From Pseudomonas sp. Seg1 (lineage in GTDB: Bacteria; Pseudomonadota; Gammaproteobacteria; Pseudomonadales; Pseudomonadaceae), in assembly GCF_018326005.1 (NCBI RefSeq), contig NZ_AP021903.1:558001-622000 (forward strand): a stretch of 64,000 nucleotides of DNA. Reading direction: 5' to 3'. Made by a program: the position numbers and the translations under genes. Positions 55,521-64,000 of this stretch are shown here, piece by piece (within the stretch, counting starts at the first letter, position 1; every line of letters starts with the position of its first letter). The notes beneath the pieces are model-generated. The model was not told the DNA's origin and made no database searches. It was given only the letters and a program-made list of their open reading frames with translations.

Positions 55521-55619
55521 TTGTGAACTGCGTCCGGTTCGGCGGTTTCCCCTTTCACTCGTCCCCCAGCATAATTGCGCCATTCAACCGAATCCGTGCC
55601 TTTGCCCTGGGAGAACGCC

Positions 55620-56435
55620 TTGCCGAGCGTATCCACGTTGACCACCGCCGATCCGGCGTTGCTGGTGCAGTTGTCCGACAGCCATCTGTTCGCTGAAGCG
55701 GACGGCACGCTGCTGGGCATGAACACCCGCGAGAGCCTGCAAAAGGTCATTGAGCTGGTGCTGGGGCAGCAGCCCCAGATCGATTTGATTCTGGCTACTG
55801 GCGATATTTCCCAGGACGGCACGCTGGAGTCGTATCAGCAGTTTCGTGAAATGAGCGCGCAGATCGATGCTCCGGCGCGCTGGATTCCCGGCAATCACGA
55901 CGAACCGCAAATCATGGCGGTGGCGGCGGTGCAGAGCGCGCTGCTGGAGTCGGTGGTCGATATCGGCAACTGGCGGGTGACTCTTCTGGATTCGGCTGTC
56001 CCCGGCTCGGTGCCAGGGTATTTGCAGGACGATCAACTGCAACTGCTGGCCCGCTCGTTGAGCGAAGCGCCGGAGCGTCATCATCTGGTGTGCTTCCACC
56101 ATCATCCGGTGTCGATCGATTGCGCGTGGATGGAACCGATCGGCTTGCGCAATCCTGAGGCGTTTTTCGAGGTGCTGGATCGTTTTCCACAGGCGAGGGC
56201 GGTGTTGTGGGGGCATGTGCATCAGGAAATTGATCGCGAGCGCAATGGCGTGCGCCTGATGGCCTCGCCGTCGACCTGCATTCAGTTCGAACCGGGCAGT
56301 GAAGACTTCAAGGTCGGTGAGCAGGCGCCGGGTTATCGCTGGTTGCGGCTGCTGCCGGATGGTCGCCTCGAAACGGGAGTTGAGCGCGTCACCGATTTCG
56401 AATTCACCATCGATTACGGCTCCAACGGCTACTGA
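55620..56435 (+). CDS. cpdA: 3',5'-cyclic-AMP phosphodiesterase CpdA
   Basis: 271 residues, metallophosphoesterase that lowers cAMP. All metal motifs are present: VQLSDSHLF, ATGDISQDG, GNHDE, CFHHHPVS and LWGHVHQE. The start is TTG at 55620: it has GGGAGA at eight bases, and PSVSTLTTADPALLVQLSDSH fits the family N-terminus. A 15-residue longer form is less likely. In Pseudomonas CpdA sets Vfr-dependent regulation through cAMP level. Confidence 0.93.
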   Translation: MPSVSTLTTADPALLVQLSDSHLFAEADGTLLGMNTRESLQKVIELVLGQQPQIDLILATGDISQDGTLESYQQFREMSAQIDAPARWIPGNHDEPQIMAVAAVQSALLESVVDIGNWRVTLLDSAVPGSVPGYLQDDQLQLLARSLSEAPERHHLVCFHHHPVSIDCAWMEPIGLRNPEAFFEVLDRFPQARAVLWGHVHQEIDRERNGVRLMASPSTCIQFEPGSEDFKVGEQAPGYRWLRLLPDGRLETGVERVTDFEFTIDYGSNGY

Positions 56436-56449
56436 ATACCGAGTCGCGG

Positions 56450-56517
56450 CCTTCGCGGGCAGGCTCGCTCCCACATTGGAACGCGAACACCCGTGGGAGC
56501 GAGCCTGCTCGCGAAGG
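56450..56517. repeat. REP pair between cpdA and yqiA
   Basis: Two inverted REPs of the GCAGGCTCGCTCCCA variant with a loop of about 20 bases. It interrupts an otherwise conserved gene run. Confidence 0.88.
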
Positions 56518-56593
56518 CGTCCTTACAAACACCCACGAATTACCTGACTCCCTGTAAACTCCGCTATCTTTCGCCGACACCCAGGGAGCTCAA

Positions 56594-57202
56594 ATGTCCG
56601 GTTCGATTCTCTATATCCACGGCTTCAACAGCGCACCGGCCTCGAAAAAGGCCTGTCAACTGGTCGAGGTGATGAAACGGCTGGGTTTGAGCGATCAACT
56701 GCGTGTCCCGGCCCTGCATCACCATCCGCGTGAAGCCATCGGTCAGTTGGAGCAAGCGATTGCCGAACTGGGCAGCCCGTTGCTGGTGGGAAGCTCACTC
56801 GGCGGCTACTATGCGACTCACCTGGCCGAGCGCCATGGCCTGAAAGCCTTGTTGGTCAACCCGGCCGTCAGTCCGCACCGGATGTTCGACGGCTATCTGG
56901 GCACGCAGAAAAACCTGTATACCGATGAAACCTGGGAATTGACCCATGACCATGTGACGGCGCTGGCCGAACTGGAAGTGCCGGCACCCCAGGATGCACA
57001 GCGTTATCAGGTCTGGTTGCAGACCGGCGATGAAACACTGGACTATCGCCTCGCCCAGCAGTATTACCGGGCCTGTGCCTTGCGCATTCAGGCCGGCGGC
57101 GACCATGGTTACCAGGGATTTACCGGGCAGTTGCCGGCGTTGTTGAGTTTTGCCGGCATTGGCGCCGATTTGTATCAGGCAATCGATTTCACCGCACTGT
57201 GA
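56594..57202 (+). CDS. yqiA: YqiA-like esterase (alpha/beta hydrolase)
   Basis: 202 residues. Nucleophile motif GSSLGGYYAT (Ser in GXSXG), with ILYIHGFNSAP at the N-terminus giving the oxyanion region. Catalytic acid and histidine are probably in the GDETLD and GGDHGYQGF segments. A small esterase with short-chain ester activity in E. coli; physiological substrate unknown. Ends 41 bases before parE. Confidence 0.9.
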   Translation: MSGSILYIHGFNSAPASKKACQLVEVMKRLGLSDQLRVPALHHHPREAIGQLEQAIAELGSPLLVGSSLGGYYATHLAERHGLKALLVNPAVSPHRMFDGYLGTQKNLYTDETWELTHDHVTALAELEVPAPQDAQRYQVWLQTGDETLDYRLAQQYYRACALRIQAGGDHGYQGFTGQLPALLSFAGIGADLYQAIDFTAL

Positions 57203-57243
57203 AGTCTTGCCCCTATTTCATGAATGACTGACGACGAGACCCT

Positions 57244-59151
57244 ATGGCCACTCCCAGCGCTAGCTCTTATAACGCCGACGCCATCGAAGTCCTCTCGGGC
57301 CTCGACCCGGTGCGCAAACGCCCCGGCATGTACACCGACACCAGTCGGCCCAACCACCTTGCCCAGGAAGTCATCGACAACAGCGTCGACGAAGCCCTGG
57401 CCGGCCACGCCAAATCGGTACAGGTCATCCTGCACGCCGACCACTCGCTGGAAGTCAGCGACGACGGCCGTGGCATGCCGGTCGACATCCACCCGGAAGA
57501 GGGCGTGTCGGGCGTCGAGCTGATCCTCACCAAGCTGCATGCGGGCGGCAAGTTCTCCAACAAGAATTACCAGTTCTCCGGCGGTCTGCACGGCGTGGGT
57601 ATTTCTGTGGTCAACGCCTTGTCGACCGAAGTCCGGGTGCGCGTCAAGCGTGACGGCAACGAATACCAGATGACCTTCAACGACGGTTTCAAAGCCTCCG
57701 AGCTGGAAATCGTCGGTACGGTCGGCAAGCGCAACACCGGCACCAGCGTGTACTTTGCGCCGGATCCGAAATACTTCGATTCACCAAAATTCTCCATCAG
57801 CCGCCTCAAGCACGTACTCAAGGCCAAGGCCGTTCTGTGCCCGGGATTGTTGGTCAGCTTCGAAGACAAAGGCACCGGCGAGAAAGTCGAATGGCATTAC
57901 GAAGACGGCCTGCGCTCGTATCTGGTCGACGCTGTCAGCGAATTCGAGCGCCTGCCGAACGAACCGTTCTGCGGTGCCTTCGCCGGTAACAAGGAAGCGG
58001 TCGACTGGGCGCTGCTGTGGCTGCCGGAAGGTGGCGACGCGGTGCAGGAAAGCTACGTCAACCTGATCCCGACGGCGCAGGGCGGTACCCACGTCAACGG
58101 TTTGCGTCAGGGCTTGCTCGACGCGATGCGCGAATTCTGCGAATTCCGCAGCCTGCTGCCGCGCGGCGTGAAGCTGGCGCCGGAAGACGTCTGGGAGCGC
58201 ATCGCTTTCGTCCTGTCGATGAAAATGCAGGAGCCGCAATTCTCCGGCCAGACCAAAGAGCGTCTGTCGTCCCGTGAAGCGGCGGCGTTCGTTTCCGGTG
58301 TCGTGAAAGATGCGTTCAGCCTGTGGCTCAACGCCAACCCGGAAACCGGTCTGGCGCTGGCCGAACTGGCGATCAACAATGCCGGTCGCCGCCTCAAGGC
58401 GAGCAAGAAAGTCGAGCGTAAACGCGTCACTCAGGGCCCTGCACTTCCGGGCAAGCTGGCTGACTGCGCCGGGCAGGACCCGATGCGTTCCGAACTGTTC
58501 CTGGTCGAAGGTGATTCCGCCGGCGGTTCCGCCAAACAAGCGCGGGACAAGGAATTCCAGGCGATCCTGCCGTTGCGCGGCAAGATCCTCAACACCTGGG
58601 AAGTCGACGGCAGCGAAGTGCTCGCCAGTCAGGAAGTGCACAACATCGCCGTGGCCATCGGTGTCGATCCGGGCGCCGCAGACATGAGCCAGTTGCGCTA
58701 CGGCAAGATCTGCATCCTCGCCGACGCCGACTCCGACGGTTTGCACATCGCAACCTTGCTGTGCGCGTTGTTCGTCCAGCATTTCCGCCCGCTGGTGGAT
58801 GCCGGTCACGTTTACGTCGCGATGCCGCCTCTGTACCGCATCGACCTCGGCAAAGAAATTTACTACGCCCTCGACGAAGCTGAGCGCGACGGCATTCTTG
58901 ACCGTCTGGTAGCAGAGAAGAAGCGCGGCAAACCGCAGGTCACCCGATTCAAGGGGCTGGGTGAGATGAACCCGCCGCAGTTGCGCGAAACCACCATGGA
59001 CCCGAACACTCGGCGTCTGGTGCAATTGACGCTGGGCGAAGACTTTGCCGAAACCTCGGAAATGATGGACATGCTGCTGGCGAAGAAACGCGCCGGTGAC
59101 CGCAAGACCTGGCTCGAATCCAAAGGCAACCTCGCCGAGGTGCTGGCCTGA
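57244..59151 (+). CDS. parE: DNA topoisomerase IV subunit B ParE
   Basis: 635 residues. ATPase subunit of topoisomerase IV, which unlinks daughter chromosomes. GHKL ATP-binding motifs: EVIDNSVDEALAGHA, DDGRGMPVD and GGLHGVGISVVNAL. The TOPRIM part has LFLVEGDSAGGSAKQARD and LADADSDGLHIATLL. Stop and next start overlap in TGATG. Confidence 0.97.
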   Translation: MATPSASSYNADAIEVLSGLDPVRKRPGMYTDTSRPNHLAQEVIDNSVDEALAGHAKSVQVILHADHSLEVSDDGRGMPVDIHPEEGVSGVELILTKLHAGGKFSNKNYQFSGGLHGVGISVVNALSTEVRVRVKRDGNEYQMTFNDGFKASELEIVGTVGKRNTGTSVYFAPDPKYFDSPKFSISRLKHVLKAKAVLCPGLLVSFEDKGTGEKVEWHYEDGLRSYLVDAVSEFERLPNEPFCGAFAGNKEAVDWALLWLPEGGDAVQESYVNLIPTAQGGTHVNGLRQGLLDAMREFCEFRSLLPRGVKLAPEDVWERIAFVLSMKMQEPQFSGQTKERLSSREAAAFVSGVVKDAFSLWLNANPETGLALAELAINNAGRRLKASKKVERKRVTQGPALPGKLADCAGQDPMRSELFLVEGDSAGGSAKQARDKEFQAILPLRGKILNTWEVDGSEVLASQEVHNIAVAIGVDPGAADMSQLRYGKICILADADSDGLHIATLLCALFVQHFRPLVDAGHVYVAMPPLYRIDLGKEIYYALDEAERDGILDRLVAEKKRGKPQVTRFKGLGEMNPPQLRETTMDPNTRRLVQLTLGEDFAETSEMMDMLLAKKRAGDRKTWLESKGNLAEVLA

Positions 59152-60140
59152 TGCGATTTGGCTGGGCCCTGGCAGGTGCGTTACTGCTGAGTGCGATGAC
59201 CGTTTCGGCCGAGCCGTTACAGGAATTGCGCCTGCTCTCCGAGCACCCCGTCGACGGTATGCGCGGTGGCAACCTGTCGGGGCTGGCCTTGTGCGGCAAT
59301 GAGTTGTGGACGGTGTCCGACCGCGATGATGAGCAGATCTACCGGCTTAAAACCGCAGATCAAGTCTGGCTGGCGGAAACCGTGCACATCGATGTGCCAA
59401 AGGTGCCTGACAGCGGCTTGCCCTGGGGTTTGAGTTCGCGCACCTGGGCGGCCTCGTTCGTTCGTGGCGGCGATCTTGATTTCGAAGGCATCACCTGCGA
59501 CAACGCCGGCAATCGCTACATTGTCAGCGAGGCCCACGCAGCGGTACTGCAAGTACCGCCACAAGGCCCGGCGTCGTGGCTGAAGATTTCGCCGATGCTG
59601 GTGAAAGAGGCTCGGGCCAGCGGCATGTTGCTGCACTTCAACGCACTATTCGAAGGTCTGGCGATCAACCCGGCGGGCGATCAGTTGTGGCTGGCCGCCG
59701 AGCGTGAGCGCCGTGGCCTGCTGAAGATCAAGCGGCAGCAAACGGTCTGGGATTGCGAGGGCGCCTGCGTGCTGCTCAGCGAAGGCGGGGTCGAGATGCA
59801 GCCGCCGCAGTTTCCCAAGGCCCGTGCCGTCACCCGCGACTTCGCTGATCTGTCGCTGTTCAACGGCAAGCTGTTTACCCTCGAGCGCAATGCGTTCCAG
59901 ATTTGTCGTCGCGATGCGGTAACCGCCAAGGTCGAGCTGTGCTGGTCGTATGCCGAAGATGCCTTGCAGCCACAGCGCCAGTACTCACAGGCCTACGGTC
60001 TGGCGGAAGCGCTGGTGGTGGATGCCCAGGGCGCGTGGATCGGCATCGACAACAACGACGGTGCCCGCAACGACGGCGAAAAACGCCCGATCGTCTGGCG
60101 CTTTGCCGCGCCTGACGGCGGTTGGAGCGCCAAGCCGTGA
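59151..60140 (+). CDS. Esterase-like/phytase-like secreted protein
   Basis: 329 residues with an N-terminal signal peptide (MRFGWALAGALLLSAMTVSAEP). The rest is a beta-propeller-like fold of the esterase-like phytase family: VDGMRGGNLSGLALCGNELW, DFEGITCDNAGNRYIVSE and FEGLAINPAGDQLWLAAE. Catalytic activity not shown. It is translationally coupled to parE (one-base overlap) and its stop overlaps the GTG of the next gene. PA4966-like. Confidence 0.82.
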   Translation: MRFGWALAGALLLSAMTVSAEPLQELRLLSEHPVDGMRGGNLSGLALCGNELWTVSDRDDEQIYRLKTADQVWLAETVHIDVPKVPDSGLPWGLSSRTWAASFVRGGDLDFEGITCDNAGNRYIVSEAHAAVLQVPPQGPASWLKISPMLVKEARASGMLLHFNALFEGLAINPAGDQLWLAAERERRGLLKIKRQQTVWDCEGACVLLSEGGVEMQPPQFPKARAVTRDFADLSLFNGKLFTLERNAFQICRRDAVTAKVELCWSYAEDALQPQRQYSQAYGLAEALVVDAQGAWIGIDNNDGARNDGEKRPIVWRFAAPDGGWSAKP

Positions 60141-60661
60141 GCCAGCAACCGCCGGGCAAACGCGCCGGTCGGGTGCTGATGATTCTGGCGTGGTGTGCTG
60201 CACTTTTTCTGGCCACACGGTTTTTCGGCCAGTGGGAACAACGCCAGCAGAATCCGAACGTCGTCGTGAGTTCGGAGCAGGGCGAAGGCTTTATTGAAGT
60301 GAAGCTGGCGAGCAATGCCCAAGGGCATTTTGTCGCCAGCGGCCAGATCAACGGTGAGCCGGTGGAGTTCATGCTCGACACCGGCGCGACCGATGTGGCG
60401 ATCCCGGCGGATCTGGCCAAGCGTTTGAAGCTGGAAGAAGGTTTCGGTGTGACCCTGAGCACGGCCAATGGCCTGAGCCAGGGCTATCGGACAAAAATTG
60501 CCCGCCTGCAACTGGGCGACATCGTGCTGCGGGATGTTCGCGCACTGGTGGCGCCGGGGCTGCATGGCGATCAGGTGCTGCTCGGTATGAGCGCCCTGAA
60601 CAAACTTGAATTTACTCAGCGCGGTGGCACCATGCTGCTGCGCCAGACAACGAACCGATGA
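60137..60661 (+). CDS. Membrane-anchored retropepsin-like aspartic protease
   Basis: 174 residues. GTG start at 60137 ([18 protein letters not shown]) with GGAG ten bases upstream; the GTGA overlaps the stop before it. One N-terminal membrane helix, then a retropepsin domain with [13 protein letters not shown] (catalytic Asp in DTGA). It belongs to the TIGR02281-like clan of periplasmic single-domain aspartic proteases, which would work as dimers. The target is unknown. PA4965-like. parC follows after seven bases. Confidence 0.87.
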   Translation: MSQQPPGKRAGRVLMILAWCAALFLATRFFGQWEQRQQNPNVVVSSEQGEGFIEVKLASNAQGHFVASGQINGEPVEFMLDTGATDVAIPADLAKRLKLEEGFGVTLSTANGLSQGYRTKIARLQLGDIVLRDVRALVAPGLHGDQVLLGMSALNKLEFTQRGGTMLLRQTTNR

Positions 60662-60668
60662 GGCCTGC

Positions 60669-62933
60669 ATGAGCAACCCCCTTGATCTCAGCCTGGACGG
60701 TGTAGAACGCCGATCGTTGGCCGACTTCACCGAAAGTGCCTACCTCAACTACTCCATGTACGTGATCATGGACCGTGCTCTGCCGCATATCGGCGACGGC
60801 CTGAAACCGGTACAGCGGCGTATCGTCTACGCCATGAGCGAACTGGGGCTGGACGCCGATTCCAAGCACAAGAAATCGGCGCGTACCGTCGGTGACGTGC
60901 TCGGCAAGTTCCACCCTCACGGCGATTCGGCGTGCTACGAAGCGATGGTGCTGATGGCCCAGCCGTTCAGCTATCGCTACACGCTGGTCGATGGCCAGGG
61001 TAACTGGGGTGCGCCGGACGATCCCAAGTCCTTCGCCGCCATGCGTTACACCGAAGCGCGCCTGTCGCGTTATTCCGAAGTGCTGCTCAGCGAACTGGGC
61101 CAGGGCACGGCCGACTGGGGCCCGAACTTCGACGGCACCCTGCAGGAGCCGCTGGTGTTGCCGGCACGTTTGCCGAACATCCTGCTCAACGGCACCACCG
61201 GTATCGCCGTGGGCATGGCCACCGACGTGCCGCCGCACAACCTGCGTGAAGTCGCCACCGCTTGCGTGCGCTTGCTCGATGAGCCGAAAGCCACGGTCGA
61301 ACAGCTCTGCGAACACATTCAGGGCCCGGACTATCCGACCGAAGCGGAAATCATCACCCCGCGCGCCGACCTGTTGAAAATGTACGAAACCGGCAAGGGC
61401 TCGGTGCGTATGCGCGCCGTTTACCACGTCGAGGACGGCGACATCATCGTCACCGCGCTGCCGCATCAGGTCTCCGGTGCCAAGGTGCTGGAGCAGATCG
61501 CCGCACTGATGCAGGCCAAACCTTCGAAAGCCCCGCAGATCGCCGACCTGCGCGACGAATCCGACCACGAAAACCCGTGCCGCATCGTGATCATTCCGGT
61601 CAACAGCCGCGTCGACCACGAAGCGCTGATGCAGCACCTGTTCGCCAGCACCGAGCTGGAGTCGACCTACCGGGTCAACGTCAACATCATCGGTCTGGAC
61701 GGCAAGCCGCAGCTGAAAAACCTGCGGGCGTTGCTGGTCGAATGGCTGGAATTCCGCGTACTGACCGTGCGTCGCCGCCTGCAATTCCGCCTCGACAAGG
61801 TCGAGCGTCGCCTGCACCTGTTGGACGGTTTGTTGATCGCCTACCTCAACCTGGATGAAGTGATTCACATCATCCGTACCGAGGAGCACCCGAAAGCCAA
61901 GCTGATCGAGCGTTTCGCCCTCAGCGAGATTCAGGCCGACTACATTCTCGACACCCGTCTGCGTCAATTGGCGCGACTGGAAGAGATGAAGCTGCGCGAC
62001 GAGCAAGACGAACTGCTCAAGGAACAAGCCAAGTTGCAAGCGCTGCTGGGAAGCGAAGCGAAGCTGAAGAAGCTGGTGCGCACCGAACTGCTGAAAGACG
62101 CCGAAACCTATGGCGACGACCGTCGCTCGCCAATCGTCGAGCGCGCCGAAGCCAAGGCGCTGACCGAACACGATCTGCTGCCGAACGAAAAAGTCACCGT
62201 CGTATTGTCCGAGAAAGGCTGGATTCGCTCAGCCAAGGGCCACGATATCGACGCCACCGGCCTGTCGTACAAGGCCGGCGACGGCTTCAAGACCTCGGCA
62301 GCGGGGCGCTCCAACCAGTTTGCGGTGTTCATCGACTCCACCGGTCGCAGCTATTCGGTCGCCGCGCACACCTTGCCGTCGGCGCGGGGCCAGGGCGAGC
62401 CGCTGACCGGCCGTCTGACGCCGCCACCGGGAGCGACCTTCGAATGCGTGCTGATGCCGGAAGACGATGCGCTGTACGTGATCGCCTCCGACGCCGGTTA
62501 CGGTTTCGTGGTCAAAGGCGAAGATCTGCAAGCCAAGAACAAGGCCGGTAAAGCCCTGTTGAGTCTGCCGAACAACGCCAAAGTGATCGCACCGCGTCCG
62601 GTGGCTGATCGTGAGCACAACTGGCTGGCCTCGGTCACGACCGAGGGTCGCCTGCTGATCTTCAAAATCAGCGATCTGCCACAATTAGGGAAGGGCAAGG
62701 GCAACAAGATCATCGGTATTTCCGGTGAGCGTGTGGCCAGTCGCGAAGAATATGTCACGGACATCGCCGTGCTTCCGGAAGGCGCAACACTGGTGCTGCA
62801 GGCCGGAAAACGGACCCTGTCGCTGAAGGCCGACGACCTCGAACACTATAAAGGTGAGCGTGGACGTCGCGGGAATAAACTCCCTCGTGGCTTCCAGCGG
62901 GTCGATGCGCTGCTCGTCGAAAACCTCAATTAG
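60669..62933 (+). CDS. parC: DNA topoisomerase IV subunit A ParC
   Basis: 754 residues. DNA-cleaving subunit of topoisomerase IV. Winged-helix and catalytic tyrosine: [10 protein letters not shown] with Tyr127. The quinolone region has Ser87 and Glu91 in [12 protein letters not shown], the usual sensitive residues. The C-terminal beta-pinwheel runs from about residue 500. ATG 60669 is chosen since the longer frame begins inside the protease gene. Confidence 0.97.
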   Translation: MSNPLDLSLDGVERRSLADFTESAYLNYSMYVIMDRALPHIGDGLKPVQRRIVYAMSELGLDADSKHKKSARTVGDVLGKFHPHGDSACYEAMVLMAQPFSYRYTLVDGQGNWGAPDDPKSFAAMRYTEARLSRYSEVLLSELGQGTADWGPNFDGTLQEPLVLPARLPNILLNGTTGIAVGMATDVPPHNLREVATACVRLLDEPKATVEQLCEHIQGPDYPTEAEIITPRADLLKMYETGKGSVRMRAVYHVEDGDIIVTALPHQVSGAKVLEQIAALMQAKPSKAPQIADLRDESDHENPCRIVIIPVNSRVDHEALMQHLFASTELESTYRVNVNIIGLDGKPQLKNLRALLVEWLEFRVLTVRRRLQFRLDKVERRLHLLDGLLIAYLNLDEVIHIIRTEEHPKAKLIERFALSEIQADYILDTRLRQLARLEEMKLRDEQDELLKEQAKLQALLGSEAKLKKLVRTELLKDAETYGDDRRSPIVERAEAKALTEHDLLPNEKVTVVLSEKGWIRSAKGHDIDATGLSYKAGDGFKTSAAGRSNQFAVFIDSTGRSYSVAAHTLPSARGQGEPLTGRLTPPPGATFECVLMPEDDALYVIASDAGYGFVVKGEDLQAKNKAGKALLSLPNNAKVIAPRPVADREHNWLASVTTEGRLLIFKISDLPQLGKGKGNKIIGISGERVASREEYVTDIAVLPEGATLVLQAGKRTLSLKADDLEHYKGERGRRGNKLPRGFQRVDALLVENLN

Positions 62934-62942
62934 GCGTCCTAG

Positions 62943-62982
62943 AGCGCCGTATCTACGATTTAACGCGTAGATCGGCGCTTTG
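62943..62982 (+). terminator. Hairpin terminator after parC
   Basis: AGCGCCG-T-ATCTACG (62943-62957) pairs with CGTAGATCGGCGCT (62966-62979) with one bulged base, then a short TTGG. Poor T-run but strong stem, ten bases after the stop. Confidence 0.7.
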
Positions 62983-63107
62983 GCGCTGGAGTCGGAACGC
63001 ATATTCACGGATGATATGGCCTTTCCAAGCGCCGGCGTGGCCGAGCGTTCTTCATATTTTTTGAGTATTTTCACTGTGGTCAGCCTTGTGGCGGCCACCT
63101 GGACGGG

Positions 63108-63821
63108 ATGATGACTGCTCTGCGCCCCCTTATTTTTCTGCTCGCCGGCGTTTTGGGCCTGGCGGGTTGCAGCGTTCACCAGCCGGTGTCGCTGTATCAA
63201 CTGGACAGCGGAAGTCCGGTTCAGCCTGCGCAAAGCGCAGGCATGGCTGTTTTGTTGGGCCCGGTGGTCGTAGCCGATTACCTGCAACGTGAGACATTGC
63301 TGCAACGTCAGCCGGACGGCAGTCTGCAAGCGGCGACCGATGGTCGTTGGGCGGGCAGCCTTTCGTCGGATATCGATCAGTTGTTGATGCGTCAGGTGGC
63401 CGGTCATCTGGATAGCCAGCGTGTGGTACTGGCGCCAGCCACAACCGGGTTTACTCCGGATGTGCAGGTCTTGCTGACCATCACACGTCTGGACTCCGGT
63501 CAGAAACAACCGGCGATTCTCGATGCGCAATGGCGCCTGATCGACCGTCGCGGCAAGGTGCGCGATAACCGCATCGTCCATCTGCAGGAGCTGCACGCCG
63601 GAAGCACGGCTTCGCAGGTTCAGGCGCAAGGGATCCTGTTGCAGCGTCTGGCTGAGCAACTGTCAGTGGCGCTCAAGCCACTGGCCAATCAGCCACCTGT
63701 GGCCGAGGCTCCGCGTAAAGCGGCACCGAAACCGGCAGCGCCGGCGGCAGAAGCCGAGAAGCAGCCGAAGATTCCGATGGCATCACCGATTCGTACGGAT
63801 ATGGAAGTGTTCCGCTTCTGA
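63108..63821 (+). CDS. PqiC-like ABC transport auxiliary lipoprotein
   Basis: 237 residues. Lipoprotein signal MMTALRPLIFLLAGVLGLAGC, lipobox LAGC (Cys21). The mature domain is ABC-type auxiliary (PqiC/YmbA-like): VAVLLGPVVVADYL-like segment, then LSSDIDQLLMRQVAGHL. A long Ala/Pro/Lys tail follows. It probably sits in the outer membrane and helps a MlaD-type lipid-transport system, but no pqiA/pqiB is in the window. ATG 63108 or 63111. Monocistronic, 174 bases after parC. Confidence 0.85.
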   Translation: MMTALRPLIFLLAGVLGLAGCSVHQPVSLYQLDSGSPVQPAQSAGMAVLLGPVVVADYLQRETLLQRQPDGSLQAATDGRWAGSLSSDIDQLLMRQVAGHLDSQRVVLAPATTGFTPDVQVLLTITRLDSGQKQPAILDAQWRLIDRRGKVRDNRIVHLQELHAGSTASQVQAQGILLQRLAEQLSVALKPLANQPPVAEAPRKAAPKPAAPAAEAEKQPKIPMASPIRTDMEVFRF

Positions 63822-63842
63822 CGCTGGATCGAGTCAGAACAG

Positions 63843-63864
63843 AGCCCGCCTTGTGCGGGCTTTG
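63843..63864 (+). terminator. Terminator after the PqiC-like gene
   Basis: AGCCCGC (63843-63849), loop CTTGT, GCGGGCT (63855-63861) and a short T-run. Confidence 0.85.
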
Positions 63865-63903
63865 TTGTGTCTGGTGGCTGGAGATCTTTGTGTTCAGTGC
63901 TGG

Positions 63904-63997
63904 CCTCATCGCGGGCAAGCCCGCTCCCACGGGTTATCCGGCGTTGCACGGGTCTTGTGAACACCGCTACTCCTGTGGGAGCGGGCTTGCCCGCGAA
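63904..63997. repeat. REP pair at right edge
   Basis: CCTCATCGCGGGCAAGCCCG at 63904 and the inverted partner ending at 63997, the same class as the glnE-waaF array. Confidence 0.9.
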
Positions 63998-64000
63998 GGG

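Overview
The window is a chromosomal segment of a Pseudomonas of the fluorescens group. The evidence is high GC with GC-ending codons, many Pseudomonas-type REP palindromes (GGGAGCGGGCTTGCCCGC and relatives), and gene order that follows the P. aeruginosa PAO1 block PA5015 to about PA4963 (aceE, glnE, waa core cluster, msbA, hldE, waaA, tolC/opmH, thiC, nudF, cpdA, parE, parC). No tRNA, rRNA, CRISPR array, insertion sequence or prophage was seen. It is core genome with small accessory insertions.

Left part (1-12,492): the start of putA (leftward) faces putP (rightward) across a control region with six copies of the PutA operator core GTTGCA. An isolated type VI secretion pair follows (VgrG plus a DUF4123 adaptor) without a recognisable effector. 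Next come a small Pseudomonas-type protein behind a structured, pseudoknot-capable leader, rlmJ, msrA, a PAS/GAF/GGDEF/EAL protein with a degenerate GGDEF site, and a PhoD-like phosphatase.

Middle part (12,493-42,198): aceE-aceF (pyruvate dehydrogenase E1 and a three-lipoyl E2) sits behind two GntR/FadR-type operator half-turn palindromes. Then come glnE, a 134-bp tandem array of REP pairs, and a long LPS-core operon. That operon reads waaF, waaC, waaG, waaP, three more kinase-like genes (the last a two-kinase fusion), a lipoprotein, a carbamoyltransferase, a family-2 glycosyltransferase and a GT-C-like membrane protein. A pseudokinase-like gene lies on the opposite strand. After it come msbA, mig-14, dnpA, hldE and three genes for sugar-transfer-like proteins. 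Together these build, phosphorylate, decorate and export lipid A-core. ilvE, which separates glnE and waaF in PAO1, is not in the window.

Right part (42,203-64,000): a leftward operon (FAD oxidoreductase, aldo/keto reductase, Nudix-like protein), an SMR pump divergent from a LysR regulator, waaA (Kdo transfer) and tolC/opmH. A TPP riboswitch controls thiC and probably cytX. The conserved run nudF, DUF1249, cpdA, yqiA, parE, two small envelope genes and parC follows, and the window ends with a PqiC-like lipoprotein. Most intergenic gaps are filled by REP pairs that probably also act as transcription ends.
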